Of a DNA stretch of 64,000 nucleotides, positions 26,101 to 37,305 are shown piece after piece. Made by a program: the position numbers and the translations under genes. The notes below the pieces were generated by a model, which had not been told where the DNA came from, ran no database searches, and saw only the letters and a list, made by a program, of their open reading frames with translations. How positions within the stretch are numbered: position 1 is the stretch's first letter; each line of letters begins with the position of its first letter. Origin of the DNA: Brugia malayi (lineage: Eukaryota > Nematoda > Chromadorea > Rhabditida > Onchocercidae); NCBI RefSeq assembly GCF_000002995.4, contig NW_025062475.1:8064187-8128186 (forward strand), given 5' to 3'.

Positions 26101-26450
26101 TAGAAGTACAGATTGCAGCACACTTTTGCAAATAGCAAATTTAGTTGAAGAAATTCACAGATTGCGAGAATTGACAAGGCTAAAACTCGAACAGGTATTG
26201 CATAAATTCAAATTTGAAGCTAGCTGGACTTCCCAGTAAATTAAATTTTTTACTGTTTGCTCTACAGAGATTTTATTGTATGTAACCTTGTTTTTGAATA
26301 ATGTTTTAAACTTCTGCAATAAAATATTAATTGCAGAGAGGGAAAACTGCTTCATATCGCTTACTTTATTTTGGTTTAAATGATTGGCTTCAAATAGTAA
26401 AACCTTGGACGAATTTCCTCCCTGCAGATTTCACAGTGGCAAGTGATTAG
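15428..26450 (+). CDS. Large coiled-coil/helical scaffold protein, possibly ICE1-like
   Basis: A 28-exon model with matching phase throughout encodes 1,621 residues. Exons: 15428-15466, 15699-15875, 15989-16111, 16205-16267, 16469-16598, 16940-17113, 17402-17593, 17842-18012, 18293-18365, 19474-19571, 19802-19875, 19966-20091, 20288-20422, 20537-20884, 21084-22199, 22316-22370, 22622-22717, 22803-22870, 23011-23121, 23412-23531, 23669-23887, 24056-24264, 24393-24492, 24962-25162, 25407-25580, 25750-25902, 25988-26194 and 26337-26450. Residues about 30-250 are coiled coil, opening with a CPKC motif. The middle, dominated by the 372-codon exon, is Ser/Lys/Glu-rich and disordered. The last 500 residues are a compact helical domain. 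The CxxC followed by coiled coil and Ser/Pro-rich middle resembles ICE1 (little elongation complex, snRNA transcription), but I cannot confirm it. Exon 16-17 junctions are the least certain. Confidence 0.7.
17793..17820 (+). repeat. A-run and AT microsatellite before exon 8
   Basis: An A-run followed by (AT)n ends about 20 bases before the acceptor of exon 17842-18012, within the intron of the scaffold gene. Confidence 0.6.
20144..20172 (+). repeat. Long T-run in intron
   Basis: An almost pure run of about 29 T in the intron after exon 19966-20091. A plausible replication-slippage or assembly-error site. Confidence 0.7.
24711..24830 (+). repeat. Degenerate intronic repeat
   Basis: Two diverged copies of a roughly 60-base unit, recognisable by GCACTGCATAGACGTATGCA and GCACTACACAGAGATATGCA, in the intron before exon 24962-25162. 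Confidence 0.5.
24902..24948 (+). repeat. Tandem 20-base direct repeat before an acceptor
   Basis: AACTGATGGAGTTTCTAATT occurs twice (24902-24921 and 24929-24948) just upstream of the acceptor at 24961. Confidence 0.75.
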
Positions 26451-27952
26451 TGGTATCTTTTTTATTATTTTGAGACGTTTTGTGGAACCTTGAATTTTAC
26501 ATGGTTTAGCAATTTCAAACTCATCTTACGACAGTCCGGAAAATGTGGATCAGATTACTCTGATGTTTTCAAATTCATTATATCTTCAAGAATAATTTTA
26601 AAACTGTGAACAAAAACTGAGTAATGAATACTGCATATGGGACATGAGGGACTAGAGTTTCAAAGATTTTTTTTAAAGAAAATTATATCTGGATAAGGAA
26701 GAGAACTGAGCAAGTTATTATAATAAAAGAATCTTATTATTCCCGAGACAACAATACCAGCTTAACGGAAATGAAAATTATGATACTTGAAATGCCTATT
26801 TTAAAGGATCTACGTTCTTCGAAAAAAAAAATCTTGGAAATTCAAAATGAAATTCAAATTTGCTGGAATTTTTGGGATAGATTTAGAAATTTTTGATTTC
26901 TCAGGAAATATTCCTGCTTAAAATCTGTATGTTTGTAGTTTTTAATTTTTTCGTATTATCGTATTTTATATGTACGTCATATAATGTATGCCCTTTTTTC
27001 ATGCTAAAATAATTGGAAATGACCTTTATAGCTTTGTATGGAATTAATGTAAGTTTAGGTTCACTTCCCATTGTGCATTGTTTTTAATTCTTTTTATTTC
27101 ATACTAAGGCTTTCAGCTATCTCTCTTTATAAAGATTGTTAATGTGGGAATTATCTGTGGTGGACTGGTGCTAAACTTATCAAAAACTAGAATATCGGCT
27201 TATTTTTTCGTTGCGTTCGTAATTCACTTTGTCAGATATTATCAGATAGGATATTATTTTCTATAATAGTGAAAGCACTGCAAATAAAATACTTAAAAGC
27301 AAATATATACTTGCAGTCGTGTTCATCTCCTTTGTTAATAGCTCACCTAGTGTTGTGTGTTCCCTATAATTTCAGGAGTTTATGGTGAAGTGGTTGTTTT
27401 GTTTGCTTTTTGGTATCCATTTAAAATTCATCATTTCATATGTTGCTGATATTTTTCCACTTTTTTATGCTACTGTGAAAAAATGTTATTTTTATGATTT
27501 GATTTATGATTTGTCCACTGAACCAAAATAAATGATAATAAAAACATTGGTGGAAGACGGTAGGTTTGTCATTCTTTTGGCTACTTTGTTTCTTTTTCAG
27601 CTTGTATTTGAAGTGATGTATTTAAAATGGCATTTTCAGGAAATAAAGTTATATAACTGTTATTTTTAAACATTTTTGGTTTAAAATAAAATGATTATAA
27701 CGAATTTGTTGTTGAGATGATAGTATGGATAGTATTTAGTGAGAAGGCGTCAGATTAAGGAAGCTTTAATGAAGAAACATGCGGACTTCGAGTGCGTAAA
27801 TGATCACTGCAAACTGGAACTGAAGCCAAATCTGTAAGAATGGTGGTCATATGTTTGAGACTTAGGATTTATATGTCTCTCTTGTTCAGTTAAATTGATA
27901 TTAAAGGTGGCAATTGTTGATGGTAGAAAAAGTGCACATAAAGAAACGTAAC
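26451..27952 (+). other. Intergenic region, scaffold gene to golgin-45
   Basis: About 1.5 kb, AT-rich with many T-runs. No supported reading frame or clear repeat. Both flanking genes are on the plus strand. Confidence 0.4.
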
Positions 27953-30900
27953 ATGCCGGGAATTGTTCCATGGGAGCCCTATAAGGTATGATTGGGAATT
28001 TCTTCAAGCTGCTTCCGTTTATCAGTTTTGTGTGGTTTGTTTGTTTGTTTGTTTTTTTCCTCCCTCTTTTTCACATCTTGCAGTCATTTAAGCTAATTAG
28101 AAATCAGACAAGATTTAGCTAATTGGGTGCAGACTTTGGTTTCGGTCTTTGTTCTATTGATATTGAACTTACTAAGGTTTATTTCGTTGTTAGTGATGCT
28201 TTCTCTTTCCGCCGTTCTGCAGACAGGAGACAATCCACAACTGATTAAGACTTGAAGATGTTACCAATGCTGAAAATTCTAAAATCATTCTAAAATGTTT
28301 GCAAGATTATAGTCGAGAGTGGTTGACTGCTACGGTGACATGGCTTCTTCATTTTTTAAATGTTTTTAATTTCAAATAGTTTATTTCTCATGTTCATAAA
28401 GATGTGACACATAGTAATTACTAATGAATAATTGCATGTTGTTTAACATTTGTATCTTGTAAGGTGTTCGTTTATGATTATATCAAGTCGATGGCACTTA
28501 ATGCTAAATTATTTATTAAGCAAATGAGTTTTAAGCTAATACTAGAGATAACAAATAATTGAAAGTAAACGCTCTCTTCCGCTTTATGTTAGTTGATTTA
28601 GATATCATAGATTTCATGGTTTTTAGTAAATGAAACATGTTATATTTTTCAGGCAGCAATATCAGCCCACACAAAAGGAAGCCATCCTGGTGTTTTACCA
28701 CCACTGATCAAATATCAGTTTGTGAAGACGGATTTTACTGCATCTAAGAATAAACCTGAATTGAAAGCTACTGAAGGGCATTTTCCAGAAAACGGTATTT
28801 TTTCTAGTATTCTAGTTTTACGATGGTGTAAGCACTTGTTTATTTATCATTTCAGACGCAATTAAAGAACAGAATTACTTGTCTATGTTTAGAGTGTGCG
28901 GTAGAATTATAATTTGTTAAGGACGATATTAAGTAGCGCAATGTTTCACTAACCACTGATACACTCGAAGATTTTTAGATTTCAAATTTTATCTCATAGT
29001 CAGGTGTAAATTATTTCAATAGAAATGGTCAAATTAGGTAAGGTATGTACGGCAAGCTGTTTCTCTTGATTTGATTACTACATTACCACATTTCTTGATG
29101 TAATATTCAGTGGGTCTAGGAGAAATGGAAATTTCTGACCTATCGCGAGTGCGCCCACTTGGTGATGGGAAAGAATCTTCGTCGCTCGGTGGAAATATTG
29201 AAGTTGGAAAAGAAAAGAATGCTAATAATGCAGAGGAATTTAAAAGGCTAAAAAGAGATCTTGAGGTTATTCTGCTTTAAATTAGGATTTAGGAGATTTT
29301 GAAAGAGAAGAGGGAGAGATTTAAATTAGGATTTAGGAAATTTTGAAAGAGGAGAGAGAGAGAGATTTAAATTAGGAAATTTTGTAAATGAGGAAAAACT
29401 TTTTTCTTTTGAATAATATTGCGATAATTCTCAATAAGTGTATGAGAAGGAAAGCTTGTAGATGATAGTTATATTTTTTATAACGCATTCGAAAAAGTGT
29501 CTTTCATGTAAATTTTTGAATTTTTTAATACTTTTTTTTAGTTAGAAAGACAGTTGACAGATGAACTAAAACGTATACTTGTTGCTACAATGGGTGATGA
29601 TTTGACATGTCATGTGAAGTCGCTTAGCGAAGATAAAGTTCGCCTTGCTCATATGATGATGAAATTTGAAGCCCAGGTTGGATTTATTCAGATTCATTTG
29701 TAGAAATTTTTTAATTTTTTTTTTTGCTGAACTTTTAATGTTATTTAGTTTTTATGTTTTTCATCATGAATTACTAGTTTTTAGACAGATTTTGAATTTA
29801 CGAATTCTACAAACTTCGTTAACTTCCTTAACTTGCTTAAGTTTCTAAGTTAGTCAAATTTCAAAGGCATTATTGAGAAGTTCCTGTTAGCCTGCAGAGT
29901 GTAGTTTACAGTATGACATCAGTGTGTGTTAAACGAATTTTTTTTTTTCTTTTTCAGATCTCGCATGACCACGATAGGGCTGAAAATTTGGCAATATTAG
30001 CTGATATGTGGCGTTGTAAATTCTTGGCAATGAGTATTCGAGCGGATGAAATGCTTATTCAGCGATATAGTCTAATTTCTTATTGCAGGCAGCTGCAAAT
30101 ATTGCTAAACAGATTCCTTGATACAAATCAGGATCAGATCCGCAGAAAGTCCATATCTCCAGTTTTGGAAACATTGATAAACGAAGCTCGTGCAATGCTA
30201 AAAACTGATTTGTCGACATTTTTTGAACGTTCACCATGTGATGAGAAAATTTATAAACCGGTTCCACATACGTCGAATATTACAATTACTTGTTGCAAAT
30301 ACTGTATAGGTAAGGAAATTAAGTTAATTTAAGTTTGAGTGTAACTATAGTTTTTATTAACGATTATTACTGAGCATTTTATTGAAATAAAGTTATTGAG
30401 AAAATAGTTCTGATGTAATAGTACTAACCTTATGTTCTCTTTTTAAATATAGAGCACTTTAATGATTACTTTAGAGGCAGTGCTGATTATTTTTATGTTG
30501 TTTATTAATGAGAGAGTGTATTGATAATGTTTTTTTTATCATGCATTTTTGGAGGATTGGCAAAGTTACAAAGATCTTTTTGAGTATCATTCATTCATGC
30601 TACACATAAGAGAAAATTAAATCAGTTAATAAATTAATGCACAATATTTACAAATCTTGTTAAATTAATTCGAGCAGAAAATTATGTAAGAAGCTTAACA
30701 TAACCCAACATAGGTTGAGTTGTTAGTAACTTTGAACTGTGGTGTGAAAATTGGTATTGTGTATAGTATATTTTGTGGGCTAGTTTCTGCAAACTTGTGT
30801 TACGATTGTCAGTTGGTGTATTTTTGCATTGTGCTTTCGTTGCATTTCATTGCTTTCGTTCAGTAGATTTAATTCAGGTACATTGAGAGTGGTTTCTAAC

Positions 30901-31073
30901 TGAAAAGTAAACCTCCTTCGATGTTATGTTTTTTTTTTTTTGCAAATGATAAATACAGTTTTTATTGATTTTACTTTTATTTTAAATTTATTAACTTTAG
31001 AAATTGATTTTATTTTCCTCTAGTTTTTTACTTGTCTACAGTTTGTCATTATTGTGGCATCAATGATCGGTAA
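27953..31073 (+). CDS. BLZF1: Golgin-45 (BLZF1)
   Basis: Golgin-45 is a Golgi tether that binds GRASP55 and Rab2. Six exons in phase encode 282 residues: 27953-27985, 28653-28794, 29111-29265, 29542-29676, 29958-30309 and 31042-31073. The N-terminus has MPGIVPWEPYK and SHPGVLPPLIKYQF. The central coiled coil contains RLKRDLELERQLTDELKRIL and VRLAHMMMKFEAQ, and the region DMWRCKFLAMSIRADEM matches the conserved part of golgin-45. The last exon adds only ten residues, so the protein ends in paired CxxC motifs (CKYC and CHYC) close to the C-terminus. In the human protein a C-terminal CxxC, with GRASP55 residues, forms a zinc site; the same may hold here (recalled, not checked). SF3B5 follows 412 bases downstream on the same strand. 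Confidence 0.75.
29278..29388 (+). repeat. Intronic tandem repeat with GA-rich core
   Basis: Two to three imperfect copies of a unit starting TTAAATTAGGATTTAGGA and containing GAAAGAG/GAGAGAG, in the golgin-45 intron after exon 29111-29265. Confidence 0.7.
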
Positions 31074-31450
31074 ATATTCCGCGATAAAAAATTTTTTCGA
31101 TTTAAAATTTTCAAATGACTCGTTAAGTTTTTAAGTTTATGCTTAAGATACTGGTAAATTGCTGTCTTCTTAAATAGGAGGAAGTTAATTAGGATGGATA
31201 ACAATTTCATATTTATCTTTGAAGATGATTTTCTTTGTTTTATGCTAATATATGAGGGAATACGTCCCTTAATTTTTGTTTTATGATTAGTCCCATGAAA
31301 ATTAGAGAACGGTCTAAGGCGAATGTTTCTGCTTAATGAATTGTAGGAGAAGATGAATATCAGTGCACTACATTCATCTATTTCAAAAAGTACGCTACAA
31401 ACTGAAGGATGTTCATTTTTGAGTTTCTAAATATGATTTTATACTAATTT

Positions 31451-31456
31451 TCTCAG
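31451..31456 (+). promoter_or_regulatory. Possible trans-splice acceptor before SF3B5
   Basis: TCTCAG after a T-rich stretch, 28 bases upstream of ATG 31485, suits spliced-leader addition. It would be consistent with SF3B5 being downstream in an operon with golgin-45. Confidence 0.35.
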
Positions 31457-31484
31457 ATTTCTTCTTTTTTACTTGGCATCATCA

Positions 31485-31936
31485 ATGGCAGCACCAACAG
31501 AACGATTTCATGTGTTATCACAGCTTGATCATTTGCAGTCAAAATATACAGGTACTGGACATGCCGATACAACGAGATGGGAATGGCTCGTTAATCAGCA
31601 TCGTGACACATATGCATCAATGATCGGTAAGTTGTTGGTAGCTTAATAATTTGAAGTCATTTTGAGGATCTGCCTTGTTAGATTATTTGGTTATTGACAC
31701 TATCCCTTGTTATCCTTTCCAAAATTTGCTTTTTTTACAAATGATAATGTTCGGCAAAAAAATACTCAGTAAAATCAAAAATTATCTTAAGTATGATAAT
31801 TTTAGGTCATCCAGACCATTTAAGTTTGATAGCAGTATGCGAAAACGAATCGCGAGCTAGGGTTCGGTTCAATCTATTGAATCAAATGATTGCGCCTTGT
31901 GGACCACCACCTGAAAAGTCTCCACTTGATGAATGA
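31485..31936 (+). CDS. SF3B5: SF3B5 (SF3b10), splicing factor 3B subunit 5
   Basis: Two exons, 31485-31626 and 31806-31936 (TGA), join through a G|GT codon to give 90 residues, about the family length. SF3B5 is a small structural subunit of the SF3b complex of U2 snRNP, held in the HEAT superhelix of SF3B1, and is also found in SAGA. Diagnostic stretches are SQLDHLQSKYTGTGHADTTR, WEWLVNQHRDTYAS, ENESRARVRFNLLNQM and APCGPPPEKSP. The start is the only ATG that gives the usual short leader (MAAPTERFHVLSQ). Upstream golgin-45 ends 412 bases away on the same strand. Confidence 0.97.
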
Positions 31937-33419
31937 TTTCCTTATAGTTTCATTAACTCTCTAATATCTCTGGAATTGTGTACTGTTGATGCGATGGATA
32001 AAAGTCTGAGTAGTGCTTTTTTTTTGTTCTACTTTCCGCAACTTAGCCCGATTCATTTATTTTTTTTACCATTATTTTGTCCGTATATCATCTATTCGTT
32101 CTCTGTGTTTATTGATTTTTATATCATTTTAAAAAGCAGTGTATGTACTCTGAAGCGACAAATTTTTTGTGGATATGTGGTTATTATTAGTGAAACTATA
32201 AATGAGGAAAAGGAAATTAGAATTCTAAAAAAGTTAAGACATTCAAACAATTTCCCGCGAATTTAAGATTTGCAATAGAAGAAAACGGCATTTCGATAAA
32301 TCTGTCATAAAAGTGAGCCAATTTATCAGTGGTAGAAATTGCTTAGAAAGAAAGCATAGCATTTAATGAATAAAGAGCATGAATTGTGCTGTTAGATGTT
32401 ACCGACTTTTATATATTGTCATCAAAAAGTTCAAATTACGAGTACTGCTGTCTAAACTTTGATAATGGTATCCGATCAGAGGTGCCGGACAGAATTTATG
32501 GTTTCTGGTGTTCTTTTGTCATTGTTCCAGCATAAAACATTAGCAAAGTTGTGATTTAATCTGTAGCAGAAATAAGATGGGATAACACACTGTGGCTCCT
32601 TTACTTTGGTAGCTGTAAGGTGTACTTCCTGCTTATCAATTAGGATCCAAATGTGCTACCTCTGGCCGTCTAAAGATTTCATTTAAGATCATATGACGCA
32701 GTTCCCTAAGGTTCGGTATGCATTTTCATCACAAGGCTAAATGACCATGATATTATTGATATTATTCGAAGATCCTTTAGATGCAAACGACGGTATCTCC
32801 GAAGATTAAAACTTTAATCAAGAATATAGGACATATAAAAGTTTTGAATATTCTGGTTGGGTGTCAAAAATGTCATCGGCAGATATTTGTAATGAAGAAA
32901 AAAAACTAAGTTCGCATGATGTTGCAGCGACGTAACATGCACGGAACACCTTATATCACCTGACATAACACTTAGTATTGTGGGAATTACACTGAGTTTG
33001 GATTTTTAGAAATTAATAAATATAAACAAAATAACTGACAAACTTCCCATGATTCTTTGGTGTCAATAGCTTTCAGGAAGTTTCGAAGCATTTTGAGGAG
33101 TCTCGACATTTTAAGCTTATAAAGAATTTGGAAATGTAATTAACAATAGCAAAAGATTTCAGTACTTTTGCTATCCCTTTTTTGCTTCTGAAAATCTCCC
33201 GCATTTAAGTGCAACTGAAATGTGAAATTCTGGATGCCCAATAAAACTCCTCAAACTCACGTAATCACGTATAAAAAAGAGAAATTCAGGATTAGGACAA
33301 ATCATGTTCCCTGATTCAAGACATCATTTTAGCATAACGATGCGAGAAGCCAATAATACAGCAATCGAACAATTCACTAATTAAATGAGTGATATTCACA
33401 TTTTAATAGTCCAGAAAGT
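31937..33419. other. Intergenic region, SF3B5 to CX gene A
   Basis: About 1.5 kb between convergent genes. The 31976-32266 frame is T-rich and low in complexity. I see no supported gene or repeat. Confidence 0.4.
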
Positions 33420-34535
33420 TTAAATGAAATGCACAATAGCGAGAGAAACTAGAAAGATATCGCCGAACCCGGCATTCCAATAGGATGACGTGCCATCATT
33501 TCGACAACAATCATAGCCACAACAATATTCGTCGTAGTTGCAACTCCAGACCAGCTCTTTTGGTTTCCTGCCATCGTCAAAGTATACATTACCCAGTTGC
33601 GGATCGTCTCCTTGGATAAGCACACGACACATATGAGTACCATAATCACCACGATAATAGTTGGAGCCCCAATAATATGGACGGTTATTCCACCTGAATT
33701 CCTTCTAATTAATCAAATAATATTACAGTACTATGTTTTCGAATGGTAATATCGACAATTCCCAAAGTGAATAGATACGTTCTTTACCTGTCAACTTATT
33801 AAGAGATCACGACAAACAGACTTGATAAATTTGAAGATGAAAAACGGACATCATTGGGGCGTGAGCTCTTCGTATCAGTGCTTTCCCGGCCTTATAAGTA
33901 AGGTAACCAGCTGCAGCACCAGCAACGAAAGAACCAATGTTTGATTTCGTAAATCTAAATAAAAATTATTTCATAATTTTTATTTAACCTCTGAAATATC
34001 TTAAATGAAATTCACATAATAAATCAAATTGCATCTACTAATATCAAATCTTCTTGATCTTTGCTATTTAAAGTTTAAAAAAAAAAAAATAAAATCTGTT
34101 TTATCAAGTATAATTCATTCCGAATTAAAAAAAAAAGAAAAAGCGACAACGGCTACAAAAGAACTATTCTCTAATATGGTAAAAACGTCAAACATAAAAA
34201 TAAAAAAATGCCGCTGAAGAGAACGTCAGAAATGAAACTCACAAGCTACCACCACGTCGTTGTCCCCATGAAGTACTGTGTGAGCTGCTGCCCCATCGAC
34301 CACCACTTGTTTTGCCAAAATTGCCACCTCCATACATCCCCCATCTACTACTACGTGGATTACCAGATGGTCCACCTCCATTTTTACGTAAACCACTGGA
34401 TCGACTAGCAGATATACCACGACCGCCAGTAAAGGTACCACTTCGTTTAGACCCACATTCTTTTATTACGAATAATAACAGTAACACTAATACTAATAAA
34501 GAAAGCTGTACAGGTAAAAAGCGTTGTATATTCAT
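33420..34535 (-). CDS. Secreted CX-module protein A with glycine-rich N-terminus
   Basis: Three exons in phase, 34535-34243, 33954-33846 and 33704-33420, encode 228 residues. A signal peptide (SLLVLVLLLLFVIK core) is followed by a Gly/Ser/Arg-rich stretch (GGGPSGNPRSSRWGMYGGG), then an Ala/Gly hydrophobic segment (GSFVAGAAAGYLTYKAGKAL). Next comes the nematode CX module: NNRPYYWGSNYYRGDYGTHM, a single Cys, YFDDGRKPKELVWSC and YCCGYDCC. The last 15 residues are hydrophobic (DIFLVSLAIVHFI), which could be a GPI-anchor signal. CX modules are extracellular six-cysteine domains of nematodes with unknown role. It is a paralog of the gene at 37306-39298; shared phase-0 exon boundaries and the common GKA(L/I)-R motif suggest tandem duplication. 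Confidence 0.85.
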
Positions 34536-37305
34536 ATTTTTTTCATACCACTTCAGTCTGAAAACACAAGCTGCATTTGAAATTTATTACAGGTTAACCT
34601 TTAAGTAAAGCAAAAGCAATTGTGATAATATTTTTTGAATTTGGCCAGATGTTATGTATTCTTTTGTATCACTTTAGTAATCGTAAAATATACTTTTGTA
34701 GATGCTTTTATCATCACATTTCACTCCAAACCACGCATTAGTTAAATTCTTCTTAATCAATTAACTGATTTGCCATCTTTAAACTAACAAACTCAAACCA
34801 AATGAAGTTTAGGTCTGTATCCCGACGTATGTTAATTGAATTTGTGATAAAAAAGAGGTTAATAATCGAGAATTTCCGGTTCACCCGTGCTGATATTTCT
34901 AGATATTACTGCTTATCTGTAACAGTAATCAAAATTTAGGGAAGCGTTTGATAATGCCAACTGCAGTAGGACTTACTGTCAAAGCCTAACCTGAATCACA
35001 GACATATCGTCAGCTGCCGGCCTTAAGTCATTTTCTTCTAGTTTGTACGAGAAATCTTATCTCTAAGACATTCCCGTCATTGCTCTCTGTCACGTTATGG
35101 CTCATGATGCTCAAACATTATCAACTAACTTTTCTTCCTTTCCTTCTCCTTACTTCAATCTCACTATACACGAGCAATCCACACAAACTGACCCATCCTG
35201 TCCACTCACTCCTTATCCTTCACTCACTTTTCTCTCATCCTTTGTCGCATAAATCAGTTTATGGGAAGATTAGTTGCTAATAATGTTTGAATCAATATTG
35301 AACACTGAAAAGAAAACAAGAAAAACGATATTTCATCACTATCATACGGAAAAGCAAAGCGGAGTAGATGAATTGAAGACTATGAGGCGACTTTGGCTTC
35401 CTGTTATCATCAATTCCTTCCCACTCTCTATTACTCATCTCGATTTTCACTGGACTACTCTCGAATGTTTGTTCTATCCAGCCCTAATGCCATGCTATTT
35501 TCTGATTAATAGTGTGTGTGTGTGTGTGTATATATGCCTGTCTGCTTATTACTTCATTGTCAAGGAGATCATTTTAGAATTTTATATAGTGTAACTATTC
35601 CAGTGATATAAATAAAATAGGTCCGAAGTGGTACACTGATCCATCAAAGTACAAATTCTCATTTAATTTCAGAAATTACGAAAAAAGAAATTTTCAAATA
35701 ACGGAAATTTCCATATCGACAGTAAAATAATCGAAATTTGCGTTATTCAGAAACAATCTTTAAAAAAGATTTGTTTAAACTAAAATGCTCTAATATGATT
35801 AATGTGGAATGCATAAGTTTGACTGACATTGGTTGACGTATAAAGCTTCCTACATGTTATATTAACAAATGATGATAACTTGTCATTTGATGCAGCAACT
35901 GCTTGTAACTTACATTTTTTCGAAATTTTTAAGGGACATTTGACAATCTTGAAAAGAATCCTAAACGCAGAAGAAAATCATTGTGTTAAAAGGGCGAGAA
36001 ATACTGCTTTTTAAATTTTCAGTTATTATGCAGATATTTCACATTTATTTTGGTGGTTATTTCCTGTTCTTTAGACTAATAATTACTTTTGACCGTTAAC
36101 AATGTTAAGTTTTATTTTACAAATGAAAGAAGTTCAATTTCCAGAAAAAATTTTAGAGACCATTCACTTCAGTTAAATGACTAGGAATTTTCTCAAGCTC
36201 CGGAAAATTGAACGTATCTGAGAAAATCAACATGATTGTGTCTTAAGCAGAAAATTTATGTTATATCAAATTAAATTTGTATATTTTATTCTATTGCGCG
36301 TTCCACTGTATATCCTATAACAAGATTTAGGGTGGCTAAAAGATATTGTCACATAAGCGTTTACGTTGTCTGTTAATATCTAACTTACGACAAATCAGAG
36401 CTTTGTTAAAGTCAGGGATATTTATTAACCAACTACAACAATCGCTAGAAGAATATGAAGTTTACCTATGTTACAATCTAATTTGAAACATTCGGTTAAA
36501 ACAATGTATTTCAGCTCGCGAACAGTGTAAAATCTCATCATTTACCATAGAATGCAATAATACTGTTGTTAGTAAATATAACGATAAAAGTACGTCGCAT
36601 ATGTTCTGGATATATTAAATACAATTGTAGCGATTGCATTTGTCCTAGAAAGTGAAATTCTTTTTGCAAATTTGCAAGCTAAAGCTAAATTATTAAAAGA
36701 ATTAAAATAGCAAAAAATGAGTTTCTCTTTTTCATTCCTATATTTTTTAAGTTTTTTCCCTTTTTTTCTTTTTTTCTTCTTTTTTTACAAATATCCTGCA
36801 AAATTTCATAGTCTAAAAAAGGATTAAGAAATTAGTTTTACCTTATTAATTGTAATAACCTTTGAAAGCACAATTCTTTTTTATATAGTTCTTCAGCTGA
36901 TGAGTTTCATGATAAAGGCAAATCTTGAATGTAGGAAAGGTATAATCAGTAAGAAAGACGATAATAAGAACATCATATTAATAATAGCAGGACAGCATCA
37001 GTAATACCAAGACACTGAAAATTTTCAAGCATTTGATTTGACGCACAAAAAAATAACAAGCTGCTAACTAAATTTATACTTCTAAAAGCTGAGCTACGTT
37101 ATCAGCAGAAAACATAAAGGTATACAAAAGTCTTTTCCCTAGTATTTTAAAAACTCCTTGTTAACTAGGACAAAATCTTAAAAATTACTTGTGACCAACT
37201 TATTATTTTAATGATAAGATGCCAATATGTGATAATTATTTCAGGATAAAGTTTGAATATTAGTCTTGAAAAAGAGCATACTATTGAATTGAACTGCTTG
37301 CAAAA
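34536..37305. other. Intergenic region between the CX genes
   Basis: About 2.8 kb with no supported gene. It contains a pyrimidine-rich stretch (about 35080-35250) and a GT/AT microsatellite at 35512-35534. It should include the promoter of CX gene A. Confidence 0.4.
35512..35534 (+). repeat. (GT)n microsatellite
   Basis: Simple GT repeat passing into a short TATATA in the spacer between the two CX genes. Confidence 0.8.

Noticed and set aside
33449..33652. Hydrophobic minus frame starting MVIMVLICVV
   Set aside because: Out of frame with the CX module; the overlapping frame carries all six cysteines and the correct splice phase.
34208..34608. Plus-strand frames rich in His, Tyr and Pro
   Set aside because: Antisense shadows of the glycine-rich exon of CX gene A.
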